Shown: in pieces, positions 54,278 to 63,733 of the stretch
Numbering within the stretch: the stretch's first letter is position 1
How the letters are laid out: every line of letters begins with the position of its first letter
Assembly: GCF_000420085.1 (NCBI RefSeq)
Contig: NZ_ATUG01000001.1
Location: 434,001 to 498,000 of the forward strand
Length of the DNA: 64,000 nucleotides
From: Desulfospira joergensenii DSM 10085
GTDB taxonomy: Bacteria > Desulfobacterota > Desulfobacteria > Desulfobacterales > Desulfobacteraceae
Direction of reading: 5' to 3'
Translations under genes and position numbers: made by a program
The notes under the pieces: model-generated
Seen by the model: the letters and a program-made list of their open reading frames with translations, nothing else
Database searches by the model: none
Told to the model about the DNA's origin: nothing

Positions 54278-56191
54278 TCAGCCCGAAGTCATCAGACGGT
54301 TTATCCGGCCGACATAGTCCAGATTCCTGCAGGGCTTTGACAGATGATCGATATAGGGATCATTTTGCTTCAACTCTTTGATGGACTCCAGGAATTCAAT
54401 GTTCCCGGAGATGAAAAGAATGGGAACGATCCTGTCTGTTTTCCGGATATGGTGGTAGACATCCATGCCGTTAAGGCCTCCGGGAAGGATATAGTCCAGG
54501 CTCACAAGGTCATAATCGTTCCTGTCGAACAGATCCACGGCGATCTGCCCGTTGCCGGCGATATCCACCCTGTGATTGCAGGGCTTTTGGGTCAGGATCT
54601 TGTACTGGACCCCTGATATGGCCGGTTCATCCTCAACCAGCAGGATATATTTCCCGGAACTAAGCTTCCCATTGTCGATATCTTCCTTTTCCTCTGCTGT
54701 CAGTTCCTTTTGAATGACCGGCAGGGAAATCCTGATCTTTGTCCCTTTTTTAATTTTGGAAACAAGGTTTATCCTGCCTTTGTGCTGGTCCACATATTTT
54801 TTTACGTTGGCCATTCCATAGCCGGTTCCCTTGATTCCAGGCGCGTAAGACCCGGATTCGTCCCGGCTTCCCTTCAGGGTAAAAGAGGGCTCGAAAATTT
54901 TCTCAAGAAATCTTTCAGGGATGCCGCATCCGTTGTCCTGGATTTCGATGCAGACCTGATCCTTGCGGTGGTATGTCCGGATGATGATCTCCGGCCGCTC
55001 AACCCGGCTGGTGGCATGGATGGCATTCTGCAGGATATTGACAAGGGCATGTTCGATCATGCCGGGGTCCGCGAGAAGGTCCGGTCCCCGGGGACCGTAT
55101 TCCCGGATCAAATGGATCTTTTCCAGGTCTCTTTTCAGCAGGTTCAGGACCAGTTCGATTTTTTGATTGACGGGGAAATACTCCTGCTTGGGCTCCTGGT
55201 CCTTGGCAAAGGCCACCAGATTTTTGGTCAGGTTCTGACCCCGCAGGGTCTGGTCGAATATCAGTTCAAGGGTTTCCCGGGTCCCGGGGTCCTGGCATCC
55301 GATGAGAGCCAGCTCGGCATTGCCCATGATAATACCAAGGGTATTGTTAAAATCATGGGCCATTTTGCCTGCGATCTGGCCGACCAGGGCGAGTTTTTTG
55401 GATTCTGCCGCCTCGGCAAGGGCCTCCATTTTCTCGGCCTGGGCCTGTTTGCGCTCACTGATGTCCCGGAGAGCCGTTATTCTTATTTTTTTTCCCCGGG
55501 ACTCGATCATCCTGCCCTGGATCTCTGCCGGGAAAGTGGAGCCGTTTTTGCGCAGGGCGGTAACTTCATAGGGCTTTTCATACCCGGATATCATATTGGC
55601 CTTTACCCGGTCCCTGTGTTCGGGGATGATCCACTCCATCCCGTACCGGCCCACAGCCTCTTCCCGGGTATACCCGAACATCCGTTCTGCAGTAAGATTC
55701 TGATCCAGGCAGAGGCCCTGGTCGGAAAGGAAAATTGACTCAAACGAGGCATCGGACAATGCGGCCAGACGGGCCTGGCTCTCCCGCAGGGCCTTTTCGG
55801 AACGGATCCGCCTTGTGATATCCCGGCATATGCAGAACACCATTTTCCGACCGTACCGCACGGCCTTGCTGGTACTGATCTCCACGTCCAAAAGACTGCC
55901 GTCCTTTCGGCGATGGCGGGTTACGAAACGATCGCCGGCTTCATCCAGGTCCTCAATCATCCCGAGAATATGTTCTTTATCCCATTGATCATCCCAGTCC
56001 CATACAGAAAGCTCCAGGACCTCTTCCAAAGAATACCCGAGATTCCGGGCAAATTTTATATTGGCATCCTCTACTTTCCCGTTTTCATCCAGAACCACGA
56101 TCCCGTCCCTGGATTCCTGGATCATCTTCCAGAGCCAGGCGACTTCCTCGCGCAGAGCCGCCTCTGGTCTTTCTCCTTTTGTCTTTTTCAT
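54278..56191 (-). CDS. Hybrid PAS-sensor histidine kinase
   Basis: 637 residues. Two PAS domains (about 20-140 and 150-265; the second ends IRITALRDISERK), then HisKA with His in MAHDFNNTLGI, HATPase (DNGCGIPERFLEKIFEP, GTGYGMANVKKY), and a receiver domain (YILLVEDEPAI, phospho-Asp in LVSLDYILP, Lys in LSKPCRN). No membrane segment, so it is cytosolic. The frame starts with GTG at 56200, but AAGG lies a good 6-8 nt before the ATG at 56191. It may regulate through a separate output protein; none is adjacent. It is divergent from rpoH. Confidence 0.9.
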   Translation of the reverse strand: MKKTKGERPEAALREEVAWLWKMIQESRDGIVVLDENGKVEDANIKFARNLGYSLEEVLELSVWDWDDQWDKEHILGMIEDLDEAGDRFVTRHRRKDGSLLDVEISTSKAVRYGRKMVFCICRDITRRIRSEKALRESQARLAALSDASFESIFLSDQGLCLDQNLTAERMFGYTREEAVGRYGMEWIIPEHRDRVKANMISGYEKPYEVTALRKNGSTFPAEIQGRMIESRGKKIRITALRDISERKQAQAEKMEALAEAAESKKLALVGQIAGKMAHDFNNTLGIIMGNAELALIGCQDPGTRETLELIFDQTLRGQNLTKNLVAFAKDQEPKQEYFPVNQKIELVLNLLKRDLEKIHLIREYGPRGPDLLADPGMIEHALVNILQNAIHATSRVERPEIIIRTYHRKDQVCIEIQDNGCGIPERFLEKIFEPSFTLKGSRDESGSYAPGIKGTGYGMANVKKYVDQHKGRINLVSKIKKGTKIRISLPVIQKELTAEEKEDIDNGKLSSGKYILLVEDEPAISGVQYKILTQKPCNHRVDIAGNGQIAVDLFDRNDYDLVSLDYILPGGLNGMDVYHHIRKTDRIVPILFISGNIEFLESIKELKQNDPYIDHLSKPCRNLDYVGRINRLMTSG

Positions 56192-56440
56192 ATCAGGCAC
56201 CTTAACCGGTGGGTGGATTTTGCTTTTTTTGAACTTTTTACGAAAAACCCCTTTAATGAATAACTTTTTACGGGGAAGAATGCAATTCTTTCCTTGGGCC
56301 TGTCAGGGCCGAAATCCTCCCGGCTTCTGTGAAAGCCCTGGAAAAAAATTTCTAAGATTACTTTTTAGTAAGAATATATTACTTTTATAGAAATCATCTT
56401 AATGGTATACTCCTAATTTTAATCAACAAAGGTTCGCGGA

Positions 56441-57406
56441 ATGAAGAAAAATACCGTTCAGACAGATGAAAAAACCCCGAAAAAGAGGCTGACCAAGGAG
56501 GATTTCCTGGTTCCGGCATCAAAGATGAAAACCTCCAGTTCCAAGGCCCTTGTCAAATCAGACCCCATCCAGAGCTATCTGAATGAAATCAACAGGTACA
56601 GACTTCTGACCCGGGAAGAAGAGGTCATACTGGGCAAACGGATCCAGGAGGAAGAGGATCAGGAAGCCGCCTATATCATGACCACCTCAAACCTGAGGCT
56701 GGTGGTAAAGATCGCCCTGGAATTCCAGAGGATCTGGATGCAGAACCTGCTGGATCTCATCCAGGAGGGGAATATCGGTCTTGTCCAGGCCGTTAAAAAG
56801 TTCAACCCCTATAAAAACGTAAAATTCTCCTATTATGCCTCCTTCTGGATCAAGGCCTATATCCTGAAGTTTATCATGGACAATTGGCGCATGGTCAAGA
56901 TCGGGACCACCCAGGGCCAGCGCAAATTGTTCTTCCGGCTGAAAAAAGAGAAACAGATGCTCATTGAGCAGGGGTTTGACCCCAAACCCAAGCTTCTGTC
57001 CGAGCGCCTGGGCGTGTCGGAAAAGGAAGTGGTGGACATGGACCAGCGATTGGCCAACTGGGATCTTTCCCTGGACGAGCCCCTGAAGGATGATTCAAAC
57101 ACCGAACGCATTGAATTTATCAATGTGGAGGCCGAGTCATCCGAGGACCAGATGGCAAAAAAAGAGATTGAGGATATTCTCCATACCAAGGTCAATACAT
57201 TCAAAACCACCCTCAACGACAGGGAACTGGATATATTTGAGCGCCGCATTTTCTCGGATTCCCCGGAAACCCTCCAGGAAATCGGCGAGCAATACTCCAT
57301 TTCCCGGGAGCGGGTCAGGCAGATAGAAAACAATATCCTGAAAAAGATGAAAGCCTTTTTCAAGAAGGACATGCCTGATTTTGACATGTATGATCACAAC
57401 CAATAG
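56441..57406 (+). CDS. rpoH: RNA polymerase sigma-32 (heat-shock) factor
   Basis: 321 residues. Region 1.2/2 is clear: SDPIQSYLNEINRYRLLTRE, NLRLVVKIALEFQRIWMQNL, DLIQEGNIGLVQAVKKFNPY and VKFSYYASFWIKAYILKFIM. Region 4 has TLQEIGEQYSISRERVRQIE. The RpoH box region between 2 and 3 (WRMVKIGTTQGQRKLFFRL) matches the QRKLFF signature of sigma-32. It directs RNA polymerase to heat-shock promoters. AAAGG lies 8 nt before the ATG. The TPR lipoprotein gene follows by 21 nt and may share its transcript. Confidence 0.92.
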   Translation: MKKNTVQTDEKTPKKRLTKEDFLVPASKMKTSSSKALVKSDPIQSYLNEINRYRLLTREEEVILGKRIQEEEDQEAAYIMTTSNLRLVVKIALEFQRIWMQNLLDLIQEGNIGLVQAVKKFNPYKNVKFSYYASFWIKAYILKFIMDNWRMVKIGTTQGQRKLFFRLKKEKQMLIEQGFDPKPKLLSERLGVSEKEVVDMDQRLANWDLSLDEPLKDDSNTERIEFINVEAESSEDQMAKKEIEDILHTKVNTFKTTLNDRELDIFERRIFSDSPETLQEIGEQYSISRERVRQIENNILKKMKAFFKKDMPDFDMYDHNQ

Positions 57407-57427
57407 AACCGCCCTTTTTCAGGCAAA

Positions 57428-59224
57428 GTGAACCCATCCATGAGACATGTTTCTGTTCTTATTCTAGCGGCCCTGCTCTTCTGGGGTGCAGGCTGTGCCC
57501 GGATCAAACCGGAATCCGGCCCGGGAGCCGCCCTGCCGGCCATGGAAGAAAGCCGGGAGCCTTCCGCCAAATTCTATTACCTTGAATCCAGAATCCATGC
57601 CGGGGCCGGCAGGATTGACCCGGCCATCGCCGCCCTTGAAAAGGCCATTGAAAAAGATCCGGAATCTGCCCTGCTCAAAAGGGATTTGATCCGGTTCTAC
57701 CTGGAGAAGAACCAGAAAGACCAGGCCCTGGCCCTGGCCGAGGACCTGGTTGAACTCGATCCTGAGAATGTGGACAACCTTCTTCTCCTGGCCCGGTTTA
57801 AGTCAGACCGGAACCGGAAAGAGGATCAGGATCTTCAGGACCTTCTGAAAAGGATTCTGGACCTGGACCCGGCCAACAAGGAGACCTATCTGCGCCTGGG
57901 CAAGATATATATGGAAAACCAGCAGTATCCCAAGGCCCTGGACCTGTTCACCCGGATGGCCAAGGAATTCCCCCTCTACTATGTGGCCCAGTTCTATCTG
58001 GGCGAAGCCAATATGATGACCCGGAACCTGGAGGCGGCAAAGCAGGCCTTTCTGGCCAGCATTGAACTGGAGCCCAACCTTGTGGAAGCCCGGTTCAGAC
58101 TGATTGATATCTACAGAGAGGAACACAAGGTCTCCGGCAAAGGCCCAACGCCGGAAGACCGTAAGACCCTCCTGGAATATTATAAGAACATATTGGAGAT
58201 TGAACCGGAAAATCTCCAGGCCAGACTGGAACGCGCTCTCCTGGTATACCAGGGAGGGGATTTAAACCAGGCCCAGACCTTATTTGCCGAACTGGCCCGG
58301 GAAGCCAAGACCGATTCAAGACTGGTCATGACTGCCGTGGATACCTATATCTCCCGGAAAAGGGGGAAAGAGGCTGTGATTGTTTTTTCACAGCTGCTCA
58401 AGGCGGATCCGGAAAATGACAATTTGATCTTTTTTACGGCCATGGCCCATGAGTCTGCCAAGGATTTTCAAAGGGCCGTGGATCTGTACCGCCGGGTCAG
58501 CCCGGAACATCCCCAGTACAAAAAGGCCGTTCTCACCACAGCCTTCCTCTATAGGGACATGGGCAAAATCCAGGAGGCCATTCAATTTCTGGAGGATCAC
58601 CATGCCCAATCCCCCATGGATATCGATATTCTCCTCTATCTCTCCTCTTTTTACGAAAAACAGGAAGACCTTGAAAAGGCCATATCCGTCCTGGAAGAGG
58701 GACTTGCCTATTCTCCGGAAAACACCTCCCTGCTGTTTCGCCTGGGGGCGATCCAGGACAAAAAAGGCCTGAGGCAGGAATGTATCCAGACCATGAAGCA
58801 AATCCTCCGCATTGATCCGGAGGATGCCAGCGCCCTCAACTACCTGGGCTATACCTATGCAGACATGGGCGTCCAATTGGATCAGGCCCTGGACCTGGTC
58901 TCCCGGGCCCTGAAACTCAAGCCAGAGGACGGCTATATCACGGACAGCCTGGGCTGGGTTTACTTCAAAAAAAAGGAGTATGGAAAAGCGATCCTATACC
59001 TTGAACGAGCGGCGGAGCTCAGCGATTACGAAACCGTTATCGCCGACCATCTGGCCGACGCCTATGTCAAGGCCGAAAGGTTTTCAGATGCCCTGACCGC
59101 CTATGAGAAGGCCCTGGCCAGGGCCGGAAAAGAGGATAAAAAAACCATCAAAGAACTGGAAGAAAAGATCAAAAAGGTCCGGGCCCGGCTGGAAGAAGAA
59201 AAGAAATCAACCCCTGTGGATTAA
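57428..59224 (+). CDS. TPR-repeat lipoprotein
   Basis: 598 residues. An N-terminal signal peptide ends in a lipobox (LLFWGAGC), so the protein is membrane-anchored, probably in the outer membrane. About twelve TPR or TPR-like units follow (for example NYLGYTYADMGVQLDQALDL, then SLGWVYFKKKEYGKAILYLE). Such proteins act as scaffolds in envelope assembly. The frame opens with GTG at 57428; an ATG 12 nt later would also keep the lipobox. The next gene, LolB-like, starts at the base after its stop, so the two likely work together in lipoprotein or envelope biogenesis. Confidence 0.85.
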   Translation: MNPSMRHVSVLILAALLFWGAGCARIKPESGPGAALPAMEESREPSAKFYYLESRIHAGAGRIDPAIAALEKAIEKDPESALLKRDLIRFYLEKNQKDQALALAEDLVELDPENVDNLLLLARFKSDRNRKEDQDLQDLLKRILDLDPANKETYLRLGKIYMENQQYPKALDLFTRMAKEFPLYYVAQFYLGEANMMTRNLEAAKQAFLASIELEPNLVEARFRLIDIYREEHKVSGKGPTPEDRKTLLEYYKNILEIEPENLQARLERALLVYQGGDLNQAQTLFAELAREAKTDSRLVMTAVDTYISRKRGKEAVIVFSQLLKADPENDNLIFFTAMAHESAKDFQRAVDLYRRVSPEHPQYKKAVLTTAFLYRDMGKIQEAIQFLEDHHAQSPMDIDILLYLSSFYEKQEDLEKAISVLEEGLAYSPENTSLLFRLGAIQDKKGLRQECIQTMKQILRIDPEDASALNYLGYTYADMGVQLDQALDLVSRALKLKPEDGYITDSLGWVYFKKKEYGKAILYLERAAELSDYETVIADHLADAYVKAERFSDALTAYEKALARAGKEDKKTIKELEEKIKKVRARLEEEKKSTPVD

Positions 59225-59989
59225 ATGAAACCCACCGCTCTTTTATCCCATATCTTATCCGCCATGGTTCTGATCCTGCTGGTGGCAGGATGCGGGTCCA
59301 TGCGGCCGGTAACCGATCCTGCCCTGGACAAGAAAGCCTCGGAACGGGCCCTTGCTGCCCGGTCCCTTAACCGGGACGTAAAATCGAGCAAGGGCACAGG
59401 CTGGGTAACCCTGGAAATGGACGGCAGAAAGGACAGGTTCAGGGTGGCCTGGGCGGTAAAGACCCCCAACCGGGCAAGAATCACCCTGCTTGCCTCGGGC
59501 ATTCCCTTTGAAACCATTGCAGGGAACGGCAAATCCGTTACATTTTTCTCCCATACCCATGCCCATGGTCTTTATACCGCAAAAGGGAGGGACCCGGACC
59601 TGAAACAGGCCCTCCATATCCGGATCAGGCTTTCCCAAATCGTATCCATGCTCCTGGGACAGATTCCCCTTGGACAATTTGATGATGCCTGGTTTTCACC
59701 TGAAGCCCCGGATCAGATCATCCTCAGGCAGGGTAAGGGATCTTTTGTCCATGTATTGGACCTGGACCCGGACGGGACCCCCCGGGGACTGATCCGCCAA
59801 GACGGCTCCGGAAATCTTGTCTATGATATCCAGATCCTATCCGTGAAAAGAGTCCATGGCCGGGACATGCCGGTCGATTTCCTCATCCGGGACAGGCTTG
59901 GCCGGAGCATCCGTCTGATCCTCACCCAATTCATCCCCAATCCCCCCATAAAAGAATCCGTATTTGTATTGACAGAACCGGGATCATGA
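59225..59989 (+). CDS. LolB-like / DUF4292 outer-membrane lipoprotein
   Basis: 254 residues. A signal peptide with lipobox (LLVAGC) is followed by an 11-stranded half-barrel-like pattern; GTGWVTLEMDGRKDRFRVAW and LLASGIPFETIAGNGKSVTF resemble the LolA/LolB-type DUF4292 domain. LolB receives lipoproteins at the outer membrane. The match is by layout, not by strong motifs. The ATG directly follows the stop of the TPR gene, indicating tight coupling. Confidence 0.7.
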   Translation: MKPTALLSHILSAMVLILLVAGCGSMRPVTDPALDKKASERALAARSLNRDVKSSKGTGWVTLEMDGRKDRFRVAWAVKTPNRARITLLASGIPFETIAGNGKSVTFFSHTHAHGLYTAKGRDPDLKQALHIRIRLSQIVSMLLGQIPLGQFDDAWFSPEAPDQIILRQGKGSFVHVLDLDPDGTPRGLIRQDGSGNLVYDIQILSVKRVHGRDMPVDFLIRDRLGRSIRLILTQFIPNPPIKESVFVLTEPGS

Positions 59990-60042
59990 CCATTATCTAA
60001 TCAGATTTAACCCGTATCCTCTCATAAGGAGATAATCATAAC

Positions 60043-60918
60043 ATGATTCACGAGAATGTAGACCAGGCAAAAAAGAGCGGCGGATGCCCCTCCCAGGGCG
60101 GAGATACAGCAAACAGACAAAAGGAACAGGAGGCCATGATCAAGACCTCTCTGTCCAAAATCAAACATAAAATTTTCGTATTGAGCGGCAAGGGAGGTGT
60201 GGGCAAGAGCAGTGTTTCCGCCAACCTGGCGGCCAGCCTGTCCAAAAAGGGATATAAAACCGGCCTCATGGACGTGGATGTGCACGGCCCCTCCATTGCT
60301 CAGATGCTGGGAATGAAGGAACTTCTGGACATTACCCCGGACCAGAAGATGCTCATGCCCCAGAAGATCAACGACAACCTCAAGGCCGTCTCGGTCCAGG
60401 CATTGATGCAGGACAGGGACCAGGCCATCATCTGGAGAGGACCGGCCAAGGCCGGGATGATCCAGCAGTTCGTGGGATCCGTGGACTGGGGAGAGCTTGA
60501 TTTCCTGGTCATTGACGCCCCTCCCGGAACCGGTGACGAGCCCCTCACCGTCATCCAGACCATCCCCGAGGCCCTTGGCGTCATCGTCACCACCCCCCAG
60601 GAAGTAGCCCTGGCCGATATCCGGAAATCCATCTCCTTTTGCAAAACCGTGAAGATGAAGACCCTGGGCATTGTTGAAAACATGTCCGGTTTCAAATGTC
60701 CCCACTGCAACGAGCCCATTGACCTGTTCAGCAACGGGGGAGGCGAAAAAACCGCCAAGGCCACCGGCCTGACCTTTCTGGGATCCATTCCCTTTGACAC
60801 CCAGGTGGTCATCTCCGGAGACTCGGGCGTCCCCCTGATGCTCCAGGATAAGGAAACCGCTTTTTCCAGCGCCTTTAAAACCATTGTGGACAACATCATC
60901 AGCCAGGTGGATATCTAA
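60043..60918 (+). CDS. Mrp/NBP35-family ATP-binding iron-sulfur carrier
   Basis: 291 residues. A short N-terminal extension (with GGCPSQGG) precedes the deviant Walker A LSGKGGVGKSSVSANLA (from residue 48), followed by MDVDVHGPSIAQMLG, DAPPGTGDEPLTV and the CxxC motif in FKCPHCNEPIDLF, all conserved in Mrp/Nbp35/ApbC. It carries iron-sulfur clusters to apoproteins and acts as a dimer. AAGGAG precedes the ATG. In this FeS-rich anaerobe it is a housekeeping function. Confidence 0.93.
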   Translation: MIHENVDQAKKSGGCPSQGGDTANRQKEQEAMIKTSLSKIKHKIFVLSGKGGVGKSSVSANLAASLSKKGYKTGLMDVDVHGPSIAQMLGMKELLDITPDQKMLMPQKINDNLKAVSVQALMQDRDQAIIWRGPAKAGMIQQFVGSVDWGELDFLVIDAPPGTGDEPLTVIQTIPEALGVIVTTPQEVALADIRKSISFCKTVKMKTLGIVENMSGFKCPHCNEPIDLFSNGGGEKTAKATGLTFLGSIPFDTQVVISGDSGVPLMLQDKETAFSSAFKTIVDNIISQVDI

Positions 60919-60946
60919 CCTTAAGCCTTCCAGCACGGGGTAAGAT

Positions 60947-62116
60947 TTGGAAAAACCATTCAAAAAAGCCAGGGAATTGAAAAGCCTCCTGAACCGAAGG
61001 GAAGAGGAGACCTTGAATTCCCTGGCCTGTTTTTCCACCAGGGCGGTCCGCCGCCATAAAGAGGGCCATCAGGACAATGAGTACCGACAGGCCTTCAGCG
61101 CCGATGCCGACCGGATTCTCAACTCCCTGGCCTTTACCCGGTATATTGACAAGACCCAGGTCTTTTCCCTGGTGAGGAACGACCATATCACCCACAGGGT
61201 CCTTCATGTCCAGCTGGTCTCCCGGGTGGCCCGGACCATCGGCCGGTATTTGGGGCTCAACCAGGATCTCATCGAAGCGGCCAGCCTGGGCCATGACATC
61301 GGCCACCCGCCCTTTGGCCATGACGGAGAGCGTTTTTTATCCAATCTGACCCAGGCCTGTGATGCCGGCCATTTCCACCACAGTCTCCAGTCCATCCAGT
61401 TCCTGGACAGGATCGAAAGAAAGGGAAAGGGATGGAACCTGAGCCTCCAGACCATGGATGCCATTGTCTGCCACAACGGGGAAGTCCATTCCAAAAATCT
61501 GACCCCGGAACAGACCCGGACCTTTGAGGATTTTGACGCCATGACGGCCCGGGTCAGCAGGGGGCCGGTCTGCGATGAGATCCCCATGACCCTGGAGGGA
61601 TGTGTGGTCCGCATGGCAGATACCATCTCCTATATCGGCCGGGATCTGGAGGACGGAATCCGTTTAGGGTTGGTGGAACGAAGCCAGATCCCGGAACCCT
61701 GCAGGCAGAGCCTGGGCCGGACCAACGGCACCATTGTGTTCAGCCTGGTCACGGACCTGATTTCCAACAGCCTGGACCAGCCCCTGATCCGGTTTTCCGA
61801 GCCCATAGCCCAGGCCCTGATGGAACTCAAGAGATTCAACTATAAGTTCATCTACAAGAATCCGGCCATCAAACAGCATCTTCAATCCATTGAGGATATC
61901 TTCAAATGCCTCTTTGAACGCTATCTTACCGACCTTGAAAAGGACAACCGGGATTCCGTCATCTTCAATGAATTTCTCCTGGACATGGACGAGGCCTATC
62001 AAAAAGACCACTCAAACCCGGAAATCGTCCGGGACTTTATCTCGGGCATGACCGATTCCTATTTTATCCGCCAGGCCCCGGACCGGCTCAAACCTCAATT
62101 CGTGGATCATGTTTGA
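60947..62116 (+). CDS. Deoxyguanosinetriphosphate triphosphohydrolase (dGTPase-like)
   Basis: 389 residues of the HD superfamily. Metal-binding residues lie in RNDHITHRVLHVQLVSR, GHDIGHPPFGHDGER and DTISYIGRDLEDGIRLG. The protein resembles the Dgt type, which removes triphosphate from dGTP. The start is a TTG at 60947, supported by GGGGTAAGA just upstream and by the absence of a nearby ATG. It overlaps the UPF0280 gene by 8 nt. Confidence 0.87.
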   Translation: MEKPFKKARELKSLLNRREEETLNSLACFSTRAVRRHKEGHQDNEYRQAFSADADRILNSLAFTRYIDKTQVFSLVRNDHITHRVLHVQLVSRVARTIGRYLGLNQDLIEAASLGHDIGHPPFGHDGERFLSNLTQACDAGHFHHSLQSIQFLDRIERKGKGWNLSLQTMDAIVCHNGEVHSKNLTPEQTRTFEDFDAMTARVSRGPVCDEIPMTLEGCVVRMADTISYIGRDLEDGIRLGLVERSQIPEPCRQSLGRTNGTIVFSLVTDLISNSLDQPLIRFSEPIAQALMELKRFNYKFIYKNPAIKQHLQSIEDIFKCLFERYLTDLEKDNRDSVIFNEFLLDMDEAYQKDHSNPEIVRDFISGMTDSYFIRQAPDRLKPQFVDHV

Positions 62117-62843
62117 GGACCGGAGCTCCTATCGGCGGCTGCACCGGAAAAAAGGGCTGGTCTCCTTTGAGATCACGGTCAAGGAGACCAATCTCAACAT
62201 CCAGGCAGACCAGGATCTGACCCGGGAAGCCGTGACCGCAGCCCTGAAATTCCGGGGATATATTGAAACCCATATCCGATCCTGTCCGGAGTTTTCCTCT
62301 TCTTTTGCCCCCCTGCCCGTCCCGGATCTGATTCCCGGCATCGTACTGGACATGTACCGGGCGGCCATCGCCTCCCGCACCGGTCCCATGGCCGCCGTGG
62401 CCGGAGCCGTGGCCGAGCATGTGGGAAAGAGTCTGTTAACAATTTCAAGGGAAATCGTGGTGGAAAACGGAGGGGATGTGTTCATCCGTTCCGACTCGGA
62501 CACAATCTTCACCATCTATGCCGGAGAATCCCCTTTGAGCATGAAGGCGGGAATCCTGGTGAAAAAAAGAAAAAAACCATTCGGCCTGTGCACCTCTTCC
62601 GGCACCCTGGGCCATTCCAAGAGCTTTGGAAAAGCCGATGCCGTAACCGTCCTGGCCTCTTCCTGCGCCCTGGCCGATGCCGTGGCCACAGCCCTGGGCA
62701 ACCGGGTCAAGACCCCTTCGGACATTGCAAAGGCCGTTGATACGGGAAAACAGATCCCCGGCATTGAAGGCCTGGTCATCATCAAGGGAGAGCATATGGG
62801 GCTGTGGGGGGATTTGAACCTGGTTCCCCTGGACAAAACTTGA
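62109..62843 (+). CDS. UPF0280 family protein (ApbE-like fold)
   Basis: 244 residues. YRRLHRKKGLVSFEITVKET, AAVAGAVAEHVGKSLL, ENGGDVFIRSD and the CTSSGTLGHSKSFGKADAV segment are typical of UPF0280, a family related to FAD:protein FMN transferase ApbE. It may bind FAD; its reaction is unknown. The start overlaps dgt, so it is coupled to it. It is the last gene of the run that begins with rpoH. Confidence 0.82.
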   Translation: MFEDRSSYRRLHRKKGLVSFEITVKETNLNIQADQDLTREAVTAALKFRGYIETHIRSCPEFSSSFAPLPVPDLIPGIVLDMYRAAIASRTGPMAAVAGAVAEHVGKSLLTISREIVVENGGDVFIRSDSDTIFTIYAGESPLSMKAGILVKKRKKPFGLCTSSGTLGHSKSFGKADAVTVLASSCALADAVATALGNRVKTPSDIAKAVDTGKQIPGIEGLVIIKGEHMGLWGDLNLVPLDKT

Positions 62844-63733
62844 GTGCCCCGGAGAAGCACACAACTTCATCCGCCTGTTCTGCTGAAAATAATCCTATTG
62901 TCTGCTATCGAATATCAGAATCACAATCAGGAAGCTTAATGCAAGACTCTTTGAGAAATGTTCGCCAGGATTTTTTCCCGTTTAAACTATCGCCACTTGC
63001 GGCAGAAAGATCATGTCCGCTCTGCCGTGGAGGCCGGTATGGGCTGCAGCGGAGTCATCGGGTGGGATTCTGTACAGGCTCTTGATTGGCTTTGCGGTTA
63101 AAAAGGGAAATTGTTTGAGCCTTATGCGAGTTTTTCCCTTTCAGCAAAGCCGGGCCTAGAGCCTGTAGGAATCATTCACCCTGCGCAGCCGCAGTCCAGA
63201 CCGGCCGGAGGTTGTCCTGGAAATCATGTCTTAAGGATCCTGAAAACGGAAGGGACCCAATCTGCTTATCCTGGGAATGGAATGGGTCGGCATAACCCGG
63301 CAGGGAAAGGAAAGGGGCGTTCCGCTAAATCCCCTGCTCCCGTCCATGGGAGCAGGGGAAGCTGAAAAGCCCGTGGTTTATCCCGTCCTGGACCCCGGCC
63401 TTTTAAGCCGCTCCACCCCCTTTCCTTCCCCTGCCTGACCGCCCTGATTTGCCATGGGGGTTGGTATCTGAGCAATCATTTTAATAAGGCTTTACACGAT
63501 TCAGTGATCCTGATATGCCATTGAATATATAAAGGAATTAGCAAGATCTGGATATCTTTCATATCTGCATATTATCCAGCTAGCTATTTGGTCATGGAAG
63601 TTATCCAGTTCTACACATCATCTTGTGTTTTTAAAGCTATTGATTATAAATAATTAGCTATTACCTATAGGACCAGTATTTTGGAAACAGTTACGTTGGA
63701 TTATTTTTATTTCAGAAAGGAGTCATCCGGATT
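62844..63733. other. 890-nt intergenic region
   Basis: No gene is supported here. Two inverted repeats are visible: AAAGGGAAA/TTTCCCTTT (63102-63141, 22-nt loop) and TCCCCTGCTCCC/GGGAGCAGGGGA (63330-63359, 6-nt loop). The last 250 nt are AT-rich and should contain the promoter of the metallo-hydrolase gene. The short open frames here overlap nothing conserved that I recognise. Confidence 0.5.
63330..63359. terminator. Perfect 12-bp hairpin
   Basis: TCCCCTGCTCCC (63330-63341) faces its exact complement (63348-63359) over a GTCCAT loop. No U tract follows on the plus strand, so its role as a terminator is uncertain. Confidence 0.4.

Noticed and set aside
62804-63085. 93-codon plus-strand frame after the UPF0280 gene
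   Set aside because: Overlaps the end of UPF0280 and resembles no family; base composition like non-coding DNA.
63102-63141. AAAGGGAAA/TTTCCCTTT inverted repeat as a functional site
   Set aside because: Nine-base arms with a 22-nt loop in a low-complexity context; too weak to call.
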